Assembly (NCBI RefSeq): GCF_014203805.1
Contig: NZ_JACHJT010000002.1
Coordinates: 62,001-126,000 of the forward strand
Length of the DNA: 64,000 nucleotides
Origin: Lipingzhangella halophila
Lineage (GTDB): Bacteria > Actinomycetota > Actinomycetes > Streptosporangiales > Streptosporangiaceae
Direction: 5' to 3'
Position numbers and translations under genes: made by a program. This document shows positions 42,107 to 50,543 of this stretch, piece by piece. Position 1 is the first letter of the stretch, and every line of letters starts with the position of its first letter. The notes beneath the pieces are model-generated. The model was not told the DNA's origin. It was given only the letters and a program-made list of their open reading frames with translations, and ran no database searches.

Positions 42107-43477
42107 TCAGGCGACCGTCTGGACGGCGGGGGCCGCGCGCTTCTCCGCAGGGTCGCTGGGGTCCTTCAGCACCGTCGACAGCACCGCGACCGCCAGGTAC
42201 AGGCAACTGAAGACCACCGCGACACCGCCGCCGCCGACCAGCGGGTAGAACACGGCAACCACCATGGGACCGACGAAGGCGGCGCCGCCCGCGCCGAAGT
42301 TGAGGATCGCCAGCGCCGCGCCCTTGTCCTTGTGCTGGACCATCGACGGCATCAGCGCCGACAGCGGGACGAATCCGGCCAGCAGCACCCCGTAGAGGCA
42401 GCCCAGGGCGATAGCCACCATGAAGCTCTGGGTGGCCATGGCCGTGAAGTACCACAGCGGTGTGGCGACGGCGCAGCCGACGCACCCGAAGAGGGTGACC
42501 GTGCGGCGCCAGCCGAAGTAGTCGCCGAAGACACCGAAGAACAGGTTGGCGGCGATGTTGGCGCCGTAGGTGACCGCGGTGAGGGTGGCGATCTGGGCGA
42601 CGCTGAGGAAGCCGTCGTTGCCTCCGGCGTTACCGAAGGTGAACGGGAACATCGCGAAGAAGCCGTACTGGGGCGCGGTGTTGACGATGCGCACCAGTCC
42701 GCCGGCCAGGGTGCGGCGGTCGCGCCAGAGGATGTCGACGCCTTCGAACAGCCGGCGGTAGCTGGTCGGGTTGGCTACCGACTCGTCGGCGATGGGCTTG
42801 AGGCCGCTGGGCTCGCGCACAGCGAAGGACCCCAGGGCGCCGCCGATGGCGACCAGCACCAGGGACAGGATGAGGGTGTCGTAGTGGGACATCCCCAGTG
42901 GTCCGATCGCCAGCGCCGCGACGCCCGCGCCCAGGGTGGGCAGGCCGCCGGTGAAGGCGAACCAGAACCAGCCGGCCACTGATCCGCGCATGCGTTCGGG
43001 GCTGGCGGTCTGGGCCCAGACCAGGAAGGCGAAGGCGAACAGGGGGTAGGCGAAGCCGCGGATGCCGTAGACGGCGACGATGAACCCGAACTCCTGCGAG
43101 GGGATGGCGGCGAACAGGAAGATCGCCTCGAAGACGACCCACCAGGCGGCACCCAGCCACATCACCCGGCGCGGCCCCCAGATGGCCGAGAGGGTGCCCG
43201 ACAGCCAGGAGCCGATCATGACGGCGATTCCGTAGATGGTCACGGTGGCGAAGGTCGCCTGCTCGCCGTCGAGCCCTCCCCCATCGTCCTGTTGCAGGTA
43301 GTCGGTCAGGTAGCTGATCTCCACGCCATCGCCGACCATGTAGATCAGCACGGCGACGAATCCCCAGAACAACGGCTTGGGGATGCCGATCCGCTCGATG
43401 CCGCGCAGCGGCATGGCGGGATCGGGAGGATCGGAGGGGGGTCGCTGCGGCTGGCGGGAAGTCGCCGGCTCGTCCAT
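42107..43477 (-). CDS. MFS polyol/sugar permease (RbtT/DalT-like)
   Basis: A 456-residue twelve-helix transporter. The N-terminal GVEISYLTDYLQQDDGGGLD, GSWLSGTLSAIWGPRRVMWL and RGFAYPLFAFAFLVWAQTAS resemble the ribitol/arabinitol permease group. NLFFGVFGDYFGWRRTVTLF carries the second-half motif A. The ATG at 43477 follows CGAGGAGAG. It is minus-strand, downstream of the DeoR repressor gene, and divergent from the kinase/isomerase operon, so it is the likely importer of that pathway's polyol. Confidence 0.83.
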   Translation of the reverse strand: MDEPATSRQPQRPPSDPPDPAMPLRGIERIGIPKPLFWGFVAVLIYMVGDGVEISYLTDYLQQDDGGGLDGEQATFATVTIYGIAVMIGSWLSGTLSAIWGPRRVMWLGAAWWVVFEAIFLFAAIPSQEFGFIVAVYGIRGFAYPLFAFAFLVWAQTASPERMRGSVAGWFWFAFTGGLPTLGAGVAALAIGPLGMSHYDTLILSLVLVAIGGALGSFAVREPSGLKPIADESVANPTSYRRLFEGVDILWRDRRTLAGGLVRIVNTAPQYGFFAMFPFTFGNAGGNDGFLSVAQIATLTAVTYGANIAANLFFGVFGDYFGWRRTVTLFGCVGCAVATPLWYFTAMATQSFMVAIALGCLYGVLLAGFVPLSALMPSMVQHKDKGAALAILNFGAGGAAFVGPMVVAVFYPLVGGGGVAVVFSCLYLAVAVLSTVLKDPSDPAEKRAAPAVQTVA

Positions 43478-43671
43478 GGTCTCTCCTCGCTGGGGGTGGG
43501 TTCCGGCCGCAGCGCGGCTGGGCCGCGCTCGCACCCGCGGCCGGGGGCCGGCCAAGGGTTCGGCACGGAGTCGAGGACCTGCACGCACCGCGCGGGCCGC
43601 GAGGCCGCATGGACCGAGAGGCACCGCACGTGATCCAGGTCTCACCTACATCACAGGAGGAAACATAACTC

Positions 43672-43686
43672 GCGTGAAATTAACAC
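43672..43686. promoter_or_regulatory. DeoR operator candidate upstream of the MFS gene
   Basis: On the minus strand it reads GTGTTAATTTCACGC. It matches GTGTTAGTTTAACGC at 44626-44640 in 13 of 15 bases. The site lies between the DeoR stop and the MFS start. Confidence 0.55.
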
Positions 43687-43698
43687 GCAATACGTGAT

Positions 43699-44490
43699 TT
43701 AGTTTTTCACCACCGCGACGTCCACCGTCACGTGGTCGCGCAGCTCGGCGAGCAGGGCGGCATCGACCCCGTCGTCGACGATGACGCGGTCGTAGAAGTC
43801 GGCGGGCGCCAAATGGTGCAGCGCGGTGCGCGGCATCTTGCTGGAGTCCATGAGCAGCACCTTGGTCGCGGCCGCTGCGAGCATCGCCCGCTTGACCACG
43901 ACGATCTCCTGCTCCTGGTGGTAGGTCATCGCCGCGGTCATGGCGGAGGTACTGATGAAGGCGGTGTCGACGCTGATCGAGGAGAGTGCCTCGGTACAGG
44001 GCAGGCCGTTGAAGGAGTCGTGGGTACGCGAGTAGTCGCCGCCGAGCGCTATCAGCCGGACGTCCTTCATGGTGCGCAGCTCGTCGATGGTGCGGCGGTA
44101 GTTGGTGACCACGGTCAGCGGAGACAGCGGCTCCAGCAGCGAGGCGATCTGCAGCGCGGTGGTGGAGTCGTCGAGGATGATCGAGCCGCCCGGCTCCACG
44201 TACTCCGCGGCGCGGGCGGCGATCGCACGCTTCTGCTCGATACGCGCGTTGAGGCGGTACTCGGCGTCGCTCTCGAAGACCGTGGAGGGCTGAGCGGATA
44301 CCCCGCCGCGGAACTTGCGCAGCAGGCCGCGCCGCGCGAGTTCGTCGAGGTCGCGGTGCACGGTCATCACACTGACACCGGTGAGCTCGGCCAGCTCCAC
44401 GGCCGTGGCCGACCCCTGCTTGGCGACGAACTCGGCGATGGCCTGCTGGCGGGCTTCCTGGGGGCGGGCGTCGCTGCGTCGGGTACTCAT
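43699..44490 (-). CDS. DeoR-family repressor
   Basis: A 263-residue protein. The N-terminal helix-turn-helix reads QEARQQAIAEFVAKQGSATA, VELAELTGVSVMTVHRDLDE and LARRGLLRKFRGGVSAQPS. The C-terminal sugar-phosphate sensor shows GGSIILDDSTTALQIASLLE, LTVVTNYRRTIDEL and KVLLMDSSKM. It starts at ATG 44490; upstream sequence is not conserved. Placed between the MFS gene and the divergent HAD/DhaK operon and flanked by two near-identical 15-bp motifs, it is the probable pathway repressor, released by a phosphorylated intermediate. Confidence 0.9.
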   Translation of the reverse strand: MSTRRSDARPQEARQQAIAEFVAKQGSATAVELAELTGVSVMTVHRDLDELARRGLLRKFRGGVSAQPSTVFESDAEYRLNARIEQKRAIAARAAEYVEPGGSIILDDSTTALQIASLLEPLSPLTVVTNYRRTIDELRTMKDVRLIALGGDYSRTHDSFNGLPCTEALSSISVDTAFISTSAMTAAMTYHQEQEIVVVKRAMLAAAATKVLLMDSSKMPRTALHHLAPADFYDRVIVDDGVDAALLAELRDHVTVDVAVVKN

Positions 44491-44625
44491 AGGACCACTG
44501 TCCTCGAACTCCGGATTGCTGGTGACGGGCGGGCGGCACGGCGGCCGGGACTGCCTGTCAGACGGTATCGGAGCCTTCCCGCACCGCTGGAGATAACACT
44601 GGGGCATGGATAAATAACTTCTTCA

Positions 44626-44640
44626 GTGTTAGTTTAACGC
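44626..44640. promoter_or_regulatory. DeoR operator candidate upstream of the HAD operon
   Basis: GTGTTAGTTTAACGC, with internal GTTAgtTTAAC symmetry, lies in the 184-bp divergent DeoR/HAD promoter. It matches the site at 43672-43686. Confidence 0.55.
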
Positions 44641-44674
44641 CATTGATGTCATGTGGCTGGAGGATGAGAACACG

Positions 44675-45370
44675 ATGAGCAGCAGACTCCACGCGGTGGT
44701 GTTCGACCTCGACGGTGTACTGGTCGAGAGCGACCACCTGTGGGAAGAGATGTGGTCCGGCTACGCCGCGCGCCACGGCGTCCAGTGGGAGTCCGAGGAC
44801 ACCGCTACCGTCCAGGGCATGAGCTCCAGCGAGTGGTCGCACTACCTCAACCGGCGGGCGGGTGCCGCGGAGTCCGACGAGGACACCGAGCGCGCGGTCG
44901 TCGACGGCATGGTCGAGGCCTTCGAGCAGGAGCGGGTCGAGCTGCTCGCGGGCGCGCGGGAGACCGTGGCGGCCGTCAGCGCCGAGGTCCCGATCGCCCT
45001 CGCCTCCTCCGCGCCGCGCCGGCTCATCGACGCCGTGCTGCGCGGGCACGGCCTCGCCGACCACTTCACCGCGACGGTCTCCAGCGCCGAAGTCGGCCGC
45101 GGCAAACCCCACCCCGACGTCTACCTGGAGGCGGCCGCGCGGATCGGCCAGGAGGGCGGCGACTGCGCGGCCGTGGAGGACTCCTCCAACGGCATCCGGG
45201 CCGCCCACGCCGCCAAGATGACGGTGGTCGCGCTGCCCAACCCCGCCCCCGGCTACCGCCCGGCCCCCGATGCGTTGGCGCTGGCCGCGGAGGAGGCCCG
45301 CGACCTCGCCGACGTCAGCGAACGCCTGCTGCGCCTGCTCGCCCGCCCGGCCGCCCAGGGGAGCAGCTGA
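44675..45370 (+). CDS. HAD-superfamily phosphatase/phosphomutase
   Basis: A 231-residue protein. HAD motif I is VVFDLDGVLVESDHLWEEMW, motif II ALASSAPRRLIDAVLRGHGL, motif III Lys in EVGRGKPHPDVYLEAA and motif IV CAAVEDSSNGIRAAHAAKMT. The cap between I and II is alpha-helical (subfamily IA), as in phosphoglycolate phosphatase or beta-phosphoglucomutase. ATG 44675 follows GGAGG at longer spacing; ATG 44651 is possible. Its stop overlaps the kinase start by one base. It may dephosphorylate a dead-end sugar phosphate in the pathway. Confidence 0.85.
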   Translation: MSSRLHAVVFDLDGVLVESDHLWEEMWSGYAARHGVQWESEDTATVQGMSSSEWSHYLNRRAGAAESDEDTERAVVDGMVEAFEQERVELLAGARETVAAVSAEVPIALASSAPRRLIDAVLRGHGLADHFTATVSSAEVGRGKPHPDVYLEAAARIGQEGGDCAAVEDSSNGIRAAHAAKMTVVALPNPAPGYRPAPDALALAAEEARDLADVSERLLRLLARPAAQGSS

Positions 45371-47139
45371 TGTCCGCGGCCACCGACTCCACCACCTTCA
45401 AGTCCTCCTGGGTGGAGGGCCTGGTCAGCTCGTACTCCCGGCTGGTCGCGCCCGTGCCCGACGCGCACGGCGTGCTGAGCGCCCGCTCCCCCGAGCAGGG
45501 GCGGGTCAGTGTCGTCATCGGCGGGGGCTGCGGCCACTACCCCGCCTTCGCCGGCCTGGTGGGACCGGGCCTCGCCGACGCGGCCGTCGTCGGCGAGGTG
45601 TTCACCAGCCCCAGCGCCGAGCAGGTCTACCGCACCGCGCGCGCGGTGGACGGGGGTGCGGGGGTGCTGTTCAGCTTCGGCAACTACGCCGGCGACGTGA
45701 TGCACTTCGGCCTCGCCGCGCGGCGGCTCGCCGCCGAGGGCGTCGACTCCCGGACCGTCCTGGTGACCGACGACGTCGCCAGCGGCTCCGCTCAGGAGAT
45801 CGAGGCGCGCCGCGGCGTCGCCGGCGGCTTCTTCGTCTTCAAGATCGCCGCGGCGGCCGCGGCCCGGGGCTACGACCTGGACGGCGTCGCCCGGGTGGCG
45901 GCGCGTGCCAACGCGATGACCCGCACCTTCGGCGCGGCCTTCGACGGCTGCACGCTGCCCGGCCAGCAGGAGCCGCTGTTCACCGTCCCGGAGGGCACCA
46001 TGGAGCTGGGGCTGGGCATCCACGGCGAAGCCGGACTGCGCCGTGTCCCCGCCCAGGACCCCGCCGGGCTTGCCGACGTGCTGGTCGACACCCTGCTGCC
46101 CGAGCTGCCCGCGGGCGCGACCGGGCGCACAGCGGTGCTGCTCAACGGGCTGGGGCAGACCCCCTACGAGGACCTGTTCATCTGCTACGGCCGGGTGCAC
46201 CGCCGGCTGGCCGACGCCGGCCTCACCCCCCACCGCCCCGAGGTGGGCGAGTTCGTCACCTCCCTGGACATGGCCGGGCTTTCGCTGTCGCTGCTGGTCC
46301 TGGACGACGAACTGGCCGACCTCTACGACGAGCCGTGCCAGACCCCCGCCTTCACCTCGGCCCCGGCAGCGGCCGACGCCGTGCCCGAGCCGCGGAGAGC
46401 ACCCCGCCCCGGAGCGGCCGCCGGCACGGCACCGCGCACCGCCGATACACCGGCGGCGGGCGGCGGCGCCGCGGCAGAGGCGCTGGCGGCGGCGCTGGCC
46501 GCCGTCGAGGCACACGAGCAGGAACTGGGCCGGCTCGACGCGGTCGCCGGGGACGGCGACCACGGCCAGGGCATCGTGCGCGGGCTGCGCGCGGCCGTCG
46601 CGGCGGCCCGGGGCGCAGACCCCGGCGACACCGCCGACGCGACCGGCCGGGCGCTGCTGCTGGCCGGTACCGCGCTGGCCGACGCGGCCGGCGGTGCCTC
46701 GGGCGCGCTCTACGGCCTGCTGCTCACCGAGATCGGCGGCGGACTGCTGGAGGCCGGGCCCGTGCCGGTCACCGCGGAACTGCTCGCCCCGGCAGTGGAC
46801 GCCGCGTTCCACGCCGTGTGCGAGCTCGGCGGCGGCGCCGTCGGCGAGAAGACCATGCTCGACGCGCTCGCTCCCTTCCGCGACACGCTGCTCACGCACG
46901 CGCGCGCCGGTACGCCGCTGGCCGCTGCCTGGGCCGATGCCGCGGCCGCGGCGACCAGCGCCGCCCGTGCCACCGCCGACATGCCCGCCAAGCGCGGACG
47001 CGCCGCCCGCCTTGGAGAACGCGGCCAGGGACACGCCGACCCCGGCGCCACCTCGCTGGCGCTGATGGCCACCGCCGTAGCCGGCGTGCTCGACGGCCGC
47101 TCCCCCACCCCCGCCGACCCCGTCCCCGAAAGCCGGTGA
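45370..47139 (+). CDS. Dihydroxyacetone-kinase-family kinase (DhaK-DhaL fusion, erythrulose kinase-like)
   Basis: A 589-residue ATP-dependent kinase. The DhaK part (1-335) has SVVIGGGCGHYPAFAGLVGP, AAVVGEVFTSPSAEQVYRTA and MELGLGIHGEAGLRRV, whose His would bind the carbonyl substrate covalently. A proline/alanine linker (about 335-375) leads to DhaL, with LDAVAGDGDHGQGIVRGLRA, LADAAGGASGALYGLLL and RLGERGQGHADPGATSLALM (Mg-ATP sites). GGGCGHYPAF rather than GGGSGHEP is the form seen in tetrulose kinases such as LerK/DerK, so erythrulose is a likely substrate. It is coupled to HAD and followed by an RpiB-type isomerase. Confidence 0.88.
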   Translation: MSAATDSTTFKSSWVEGLVSSYSRLVAPVPDAHGVLSARSPEQGRVSVVIGGGCGHYPAFAGLVGPGLADAAVVGEVFTSPSAEQVYRTARAVDGGAGVLFSFGNYAGDVMHFGLAARRLAAEGVDSRTVLVTDDVASGSAQEIEARRGVAGGFFVFKIAAAAAARGYDLDGVARVAARANAMTRTFGAAFDGCTLPGQQEPLFTVPEGTMELGLGIHGEAGLRRVPAQDPAGLADVLVDTLLPELPAGATGRTAVLLNGLGQTPYEDLFICYGRVHRRLADAGLTPHRPEVGEFVTSLDMAGLSLSLLVLDDELADLYDEPCQTPAFTSAPAAADAVPEPRRAPRPGAAAGTAPRTADTPAAGGGAAAEALAAALAAVEAHEQELGRLDAVAGDGDHGQGIVRGLRAAVAAARGADPGDTADATGRALLLAGTALADAAGGASGALYGLLLTEIGGGLLEAGPVPVTAELLAPAVDAAFHAVCELGGGAVGEKTMLDALAPFRDTLLTHARAGTPLAAAWADAAAAATSAARATADMPAKRGRAARLGERGQGHADPGATSLALMATAVAGVLDGRSPTPADPVPESR

Positions 47140-47146
47140 ACACGCC

Positions 47147-47599
47147 ATGAGGATCGCCGTCGCCGCCGACAGCGCCGGAGTGGCGCTGAAGAACGAACTC
47201 CGCGACCTGCTGCGCGAGGACACGCGCATCTCCGAGGTCCGCGACCTCGGCGTCCCCGACGTCGCCGACGACCGCGCCTACCCCCTGCTGGGCATCGCGG
47301 CCGCCGAGGCGGTCGCGGCGGGCGAGGTCGAACGCGCCCTGCTGGTGTGCGGCACCGGCATCGGCATGTGCATCTCGGCCAACAAGGTCCCCGGGGTGCG
47401 CGCCACGGTCGCCCACGACTCCTACTCCGCCGAGCGGTCGGTGAAGTCCAACGACTGCCAGGTACTCACCATGGGAGCGCGGGTGATCGGCCCCGAGCTG
47501 GCGAAGCGGATCGCCACCGAGTGGATCGGCCACGTCTTCGACCCCCGCTCGGCCAGCGCGGGCAAGGTCGCCCGCATCAGCGAGTACGAACAGGCCTGA
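47147..47599 (+). CDS. RpiB/LacAB-family sugar-phosphate isomerase (DerI/EryI-like)
   Basis: A 150-residue protein. RIAVAADSAGVALKNELRDL opens the RpiB fold; the catalytic Cys is in LLVCGTGIGMCISANKVPGV, and HDSYSAERSVKSNDCQVLTM is the second active-site strand. Next to a DhaK-type kinase this form is known to isomerise D-erythrulose 4-phosphate to D-erythrose 4-phosphate (DerI/EryI) rather than ribose 5-phosphate. The assignment rests on context. It starts seven bases after the kinase stop. Confidence 0.87.
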   Translation: MRIAVAADSAGVALKNELRDLLREDTRISEVRDLGVPDVADDRAYPLLGIAAAEAVAAGEVERALLVCGTGIGMCISANKVPGVRATVAHDSYSAERSVKSNDCQVLTMGARVIGPELAKRIATEWIGHVFDPRSASAGKVARISEYEQA

Positions 47600-47682
47600 G
47601 CCGCGGCGCGGCTTCCTCCGCGGCCCCCGGAGGCAACCCCCGTCAGGGGCCTGGACCGATGCGAATTTGAACAGGAGCCGAC

Positions 47683-48735
47683 ATGCGTGTACTGGCCGCG
47701 GGCGACCACTTCGTCAGCCCGGACCTGCTGGTGGCCGCCCTGGAGGAGGAGGTCCGCGCCGACCGCCTGCCGCCACCGGAGGCCGTCCGGCTGCGACTGC
47801 CCTGGCCCGTTGAACCGTTCGGCCCCGTCGGCGGGGTCGAGGAGGCCAGCGGCACCGAGAAGGAGGTCATCGAGCAGCTACGCGGCGCCGAGATCTGCAT
47901 GACGCAGATGGCCCCGGTGACCGCGGCGGTCCTGGACGCCTGCCCCGACCTGCGACTGGTGTCGGTGTGCCGGGGCGGCCCCGTCAACGTCGACCTGGAG
48001 GCGGCCACCCGCGCCGGCGTCGCGGTCACCTACGCTCCCGGCCGCAACGCGACCGCGGCCGCCGAGTACGCGATCGCCATGATCCTCGCGGCCCTGCGCC
48101 AGGTGCCCGCCGCCGACTCCGAACTGCGCGAGGGCCGGTGGCGCGGCGACTACTACGCCTACGACCAGGCCGGTATCGAACTGCGCGGCACGGTGGTCGG
48201 GCTCGTCGGCTACGGCGCCATCGGGCGCATGGTCGCCCGGATTCTGCGCGCCTTCGAAGCCGAGGTGCTGGTCAGCGACCCTTATGCCGACCCGCGGGCC
48301 ATCGCCGAGGACGGGGCGCGTCTCGTCGGGCTGGAGGAGCTGCTCTCCGCCAGCACCGTGGTCAGCCTGCACGCGCGGCTGACCCCGGAGACCCGCAACC
48401 TTATCGACGCCGATCGGCTCGCGCTGCTGCCGCACGGCGCGGTGCTGGTCAACACGGCGCGGGGCGGCCTGCTCGACCACGCGCCACTGCCCGAGGCGTT
48501 GCGCAGCGGACGCCTGGGCGCGCTCGCGCTGGACGTCTACGACGTCGAACCGCCGCCCGCCGACTGGCCACTGCGCGGTCTGCCCAACGTGGTGACCACA
48601 CCGCACCTGGCCGGGGCCACCCGCCAGACCGCCGAACGCGCCGCGCGTATCGTCGCCGGTGAGGTGGGACGCTACCTGCGCGGCGAGGAGCCCCGCCACC
48701 TGGCCAATCCCGAGGTGCGGGAGGTGCGCTCATGA
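47683..48735 (+). CDS. D-2-hydroxyacid dehydrogenase
   Basis: A 350-residue NAD-dependent enzyme of the phosphoglycerate dehydrogenase family. CPDLRLVSVCRGGPVNVDLE, the Rossmann motif GTVVGLVGYGAIGRMVARIL and LPHGAVLVNTARGGLLDHAP carry the catalytic Arg; Glu and His lie in DVYDVEPPPADW and VVTTPHLAGATRQTAERAA. AACAGGAGCCGAC precedes the ATG. Its last codons overlap the FGGY kinase start by four bases (ATGA). It may oxidise or reduce a sugar-acid intermediate; its place in the pathway is unclear. Confidence 0.88.
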   Translation: MRVLAAGDHFVSPDLLVAALEEEVRADRLPPPEAVRLRLPWPVEPFGPVGGVEEASGTEKEVIEQLRGAEICMTQMAPVTAAVLDACPDLRLVSVCRGGPVNVDLEAATRAGVAVTYAPGRNATAAAEYAIAMILAALRQVPAADSELREGRWRGDYYAYDQAGIELRGTVVGLVGYGAIGRMVARILRAFEAEVLVSDPYADPRAIAEDGARLVGLEELLSASTVVSLHARLTPETRNLIDADRLALLPHGAVLVNTARGGLLDHAPLPEALRSGRLGALALDVYDVEPPPADWPLRGLPNVVTTPHLAGATRQTAERAARIVAGEVGRYLRGEEPRHLANPEVREVRS

Positions 48736-50192
48736 TCATTGGCGTCGACGTGGGCACGACGATGACCAAAGCCGCCGTCTTCGACCGCGACGGCCGGGCT
48801 GTGGCCGAGGCCGACGAGCCCACCACCCTGCACCGCTTGAGCGGCGCCCGAGTGGAGCAGGACCTGGACGAGGTGCTGGCCACCGTCTCCTCGGTGGTGC
48901 GCAAGGTCGCGGCGGCACGGACGGAGCCGGTCACCGCCGTCGCCCTGACCGGCCAGGGCGACGGCCTGTGGCTGCGCGACGCCGACGGCCATCCCACCCG
49001 GCGCGCCATCTCCTGGCTGGACGGGCGCGCCGGACCGCTGGTGCGGCAGTGGTACGAGGACGGCACCATGGCGCGGGTGCACGAGCTGACCGGCCAGGGC
49101 ATGTTCCCCGGCGCGCACGGTCCGCTCCTGGCGACACTGGACCGGGAGGAGCCAGAGACACTGCGGCGCTCCGCGGTGGCCGGGTACTGCGTCGACGCGA
49201 TCGTGCAGCGCCTCACCGGCGAGGTCACCGTGGACGCCTCGGACGCGTCCCTGCCCTTTTTGGACGTGCGCAGCCGCGCCTACAGCCCCGGCGCGCTCGC
49301 CGAGTGCGGCGTCTCGCAGTGGCGCGGGCTGCTGCCCGAACCCGCCGCGCCGCACAGCCTGTTCTCCCTGGACCGGCGCGGCGCCCAACTACTGGACCTG
49401 CCGGAGGGTACGCCGGTGACCGGCGGACCGTTCGACCTGCCCTCCTGCCTGCTGGGCAGCGGCGTGACCGAGGTGGGCGACGGGCTGCTGACCCTGGGCA
49501 CCACCCTGGCCTGCCAGGTCGTCGCCGACAACGTGCGCGTGGAGTCGCCGGGTGAGCCCGCGGGGATGTGGCTGTGCACCGACCTGGCCGACCGGTTCTC
49601 CCGCGCGATGCCGGCCATGGTCGGCACGGCCAGCCTGGACTGGCTGCTGGAGCTGCTGGGGATCGGTATCAGCGAGGTGGAGCCGCTGCTGGAGGCCAGC
49701 CCGCCCGGTGCCCGCGGGGTGTCGGCGCTGCCGTTCCTGGCCGAGTCGGGCGAGCGCGCGCCCTTCGTGGATCCGCGGGCGCGCGGCCAGCTCACCGGGG
49801 TCAACCTCGGCACCGAACGGGCCGACATCGTCCGCGCGGTCTGCGAGAGCATCGCCTATGCCGCCCGCCACTGCCTGGAGACGGCCGGGCTGACCGGCCG
49901 CCTGGCCGCCTGCGGCGGCGGCAGCCGGTCTCGGGGCTGGATCCAGGTCTTCGCCGACGTACTGGGCCGGCCGGTGATCCTGCCCCCCGACGACGCCATG
50001 GGGGTGCGCGGTGCCACCGTGGCCGCCTGGCGGGCGATGGGCGAGCCCGTCGACGGCGCCCGCTGGCTGGACGAGGGCACCCGGGTCACCCCGCGCCCGC
50101 ACCTGCGCGACCAGTACGAGGAGGGCTACGCGCGCTACCGCGCACACCTGGACAGCGCCCGCGCCCTGTGGAGCTCGGACGCACCGGCGTAG
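48732..50192 (+). CDS. FGGY-family carbohydrate kinase (polyol/xylulose kinase-like)
   Basis: A 486-residue ASKHA-fold kinase. N-terminal IIGVDVGTTMTKAAVFDRDG (phosphate 1), VTAVALTGQGDGLWLRDADG, ISWLDGRAGPLVRQWY, GDGLLTLGTTLACQVVADNV, catalytic region PFLAESGERAPFVDPRARGQ and LAACGGGSRSRGWIQVFADV (FGGY signature). The GQGDGLW segment recalls erythritol and keto-gulonate kinases rather than glycerol kinase. Translationally coupled to the hydroxyacid dehydrogenase. It probably phosphorylates the imported polyol or its ketose. Confidence 0.88.
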   Translation: MIIGVDVGTTMTKAAVFDRDGRAVAEADEPTTLHRLSGARVEQDLDEVLATVSSVVRKVAAARTEPVTAVALTGQGDGLWLRDADGHPTRRAISWLDGRAGPLVRQWYEDGTMARVHELTGQGMFPGAHGPLLATLDREEPETLRRSAVAGYCVDAIVQRLTGEVTVDASDASLPFLDVRSRAYSPGALAECGVSQWRGLLPEPAAPHSLFSLDRRGAQLLDLPEGTPVTGGPFDLPSCLLGSGVTEVGDGLLTLGTTLACQVVADNVRVESPGEPAGMWLCTDLADRFSRAMPAMVGTASLDWLLELLGIGISEVEPLLEASPPGARGVSALPFLAESGERAPFVDPRARGQLTGVNLGTERADIVRAVCESIAYAARHCLETAGLTGRLAACGGGSRSRGWIQVFADVLGRPVILPPDDAMGVRGATVAAWRAMGEPVDGARWLDEGTRVTPRPHLRDQYEEGYARYRAHLDSARALWSSDAPA

Positions 50193-50366
50193 GGCACGAC
50201 GCGTCACGCGGGGTAGGGCGCGCCTGGCTGGCCGAGGACAGGGGCGGGTTCGCGAAAGCTGATCATGGCGCAGAGCCGCCGTGTGCCGACAGGCGCGTGC
50301 TCTCCGTGGAAACAGCCCACACACAAACGGGCCCCGGACAGTCCCAGGGCCCTCTCGTGTTCGTGG

Positions 50367-50543
50367 TTACAGCTCTCCAGTCCGGACATCCGCGAGGAAT
50401 GCGGACCACTCCGATGCGGGGAACCTGATGTGCCCGTGTTCCCGGTTCTGCGAGTCGCGCACGTCGGCCACATGTGCGGTCTCCCGAACCTCCACACAGT
50501 TGTATTCGCGGTCACTGTAGCTGCTCTTGTGCCATCCAGGCAT
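50367..50543 (-). CDS. DUF397 protein
   Basis: A 58-residue protein read directly from the minus strand: it begins MPGWHKSSYSDREYNCVEVR, continues ETAHVADVRDSQNREHGHIR and ends FPASEWSAFLADVRTGEL. SSYS…CVEVA…VRDSK…F…W..F is the DUF397 signature. The ATG (50543) shares a base with the TGA of the XRE-DUF5753 gene. Such pairs occur in many copies in actinomycete genomes and act in developmental regulation (WhiJ/BldB-type). Confidence 0.85.
   Translation of the reverse strand: MPGWHKSSYSDREYNCVEVRETAHVADVRDSQNREHGHIRFPASEWSAFLADVRTGEL

Noticed and set aside
44740-45369. 5' extension of the DhaK frame inside the HAD gene
   Set aside because: Low-complexity shadow of the HAD gene; the kinase begins at the TGATG junction at 45370.
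45253-47229. 658-codon minus-strand frame opposite the DhaK-DhaL gene
   Set aside because: Antisense artefact of GC-biased codons; repetitive composition with no recognisable domain.
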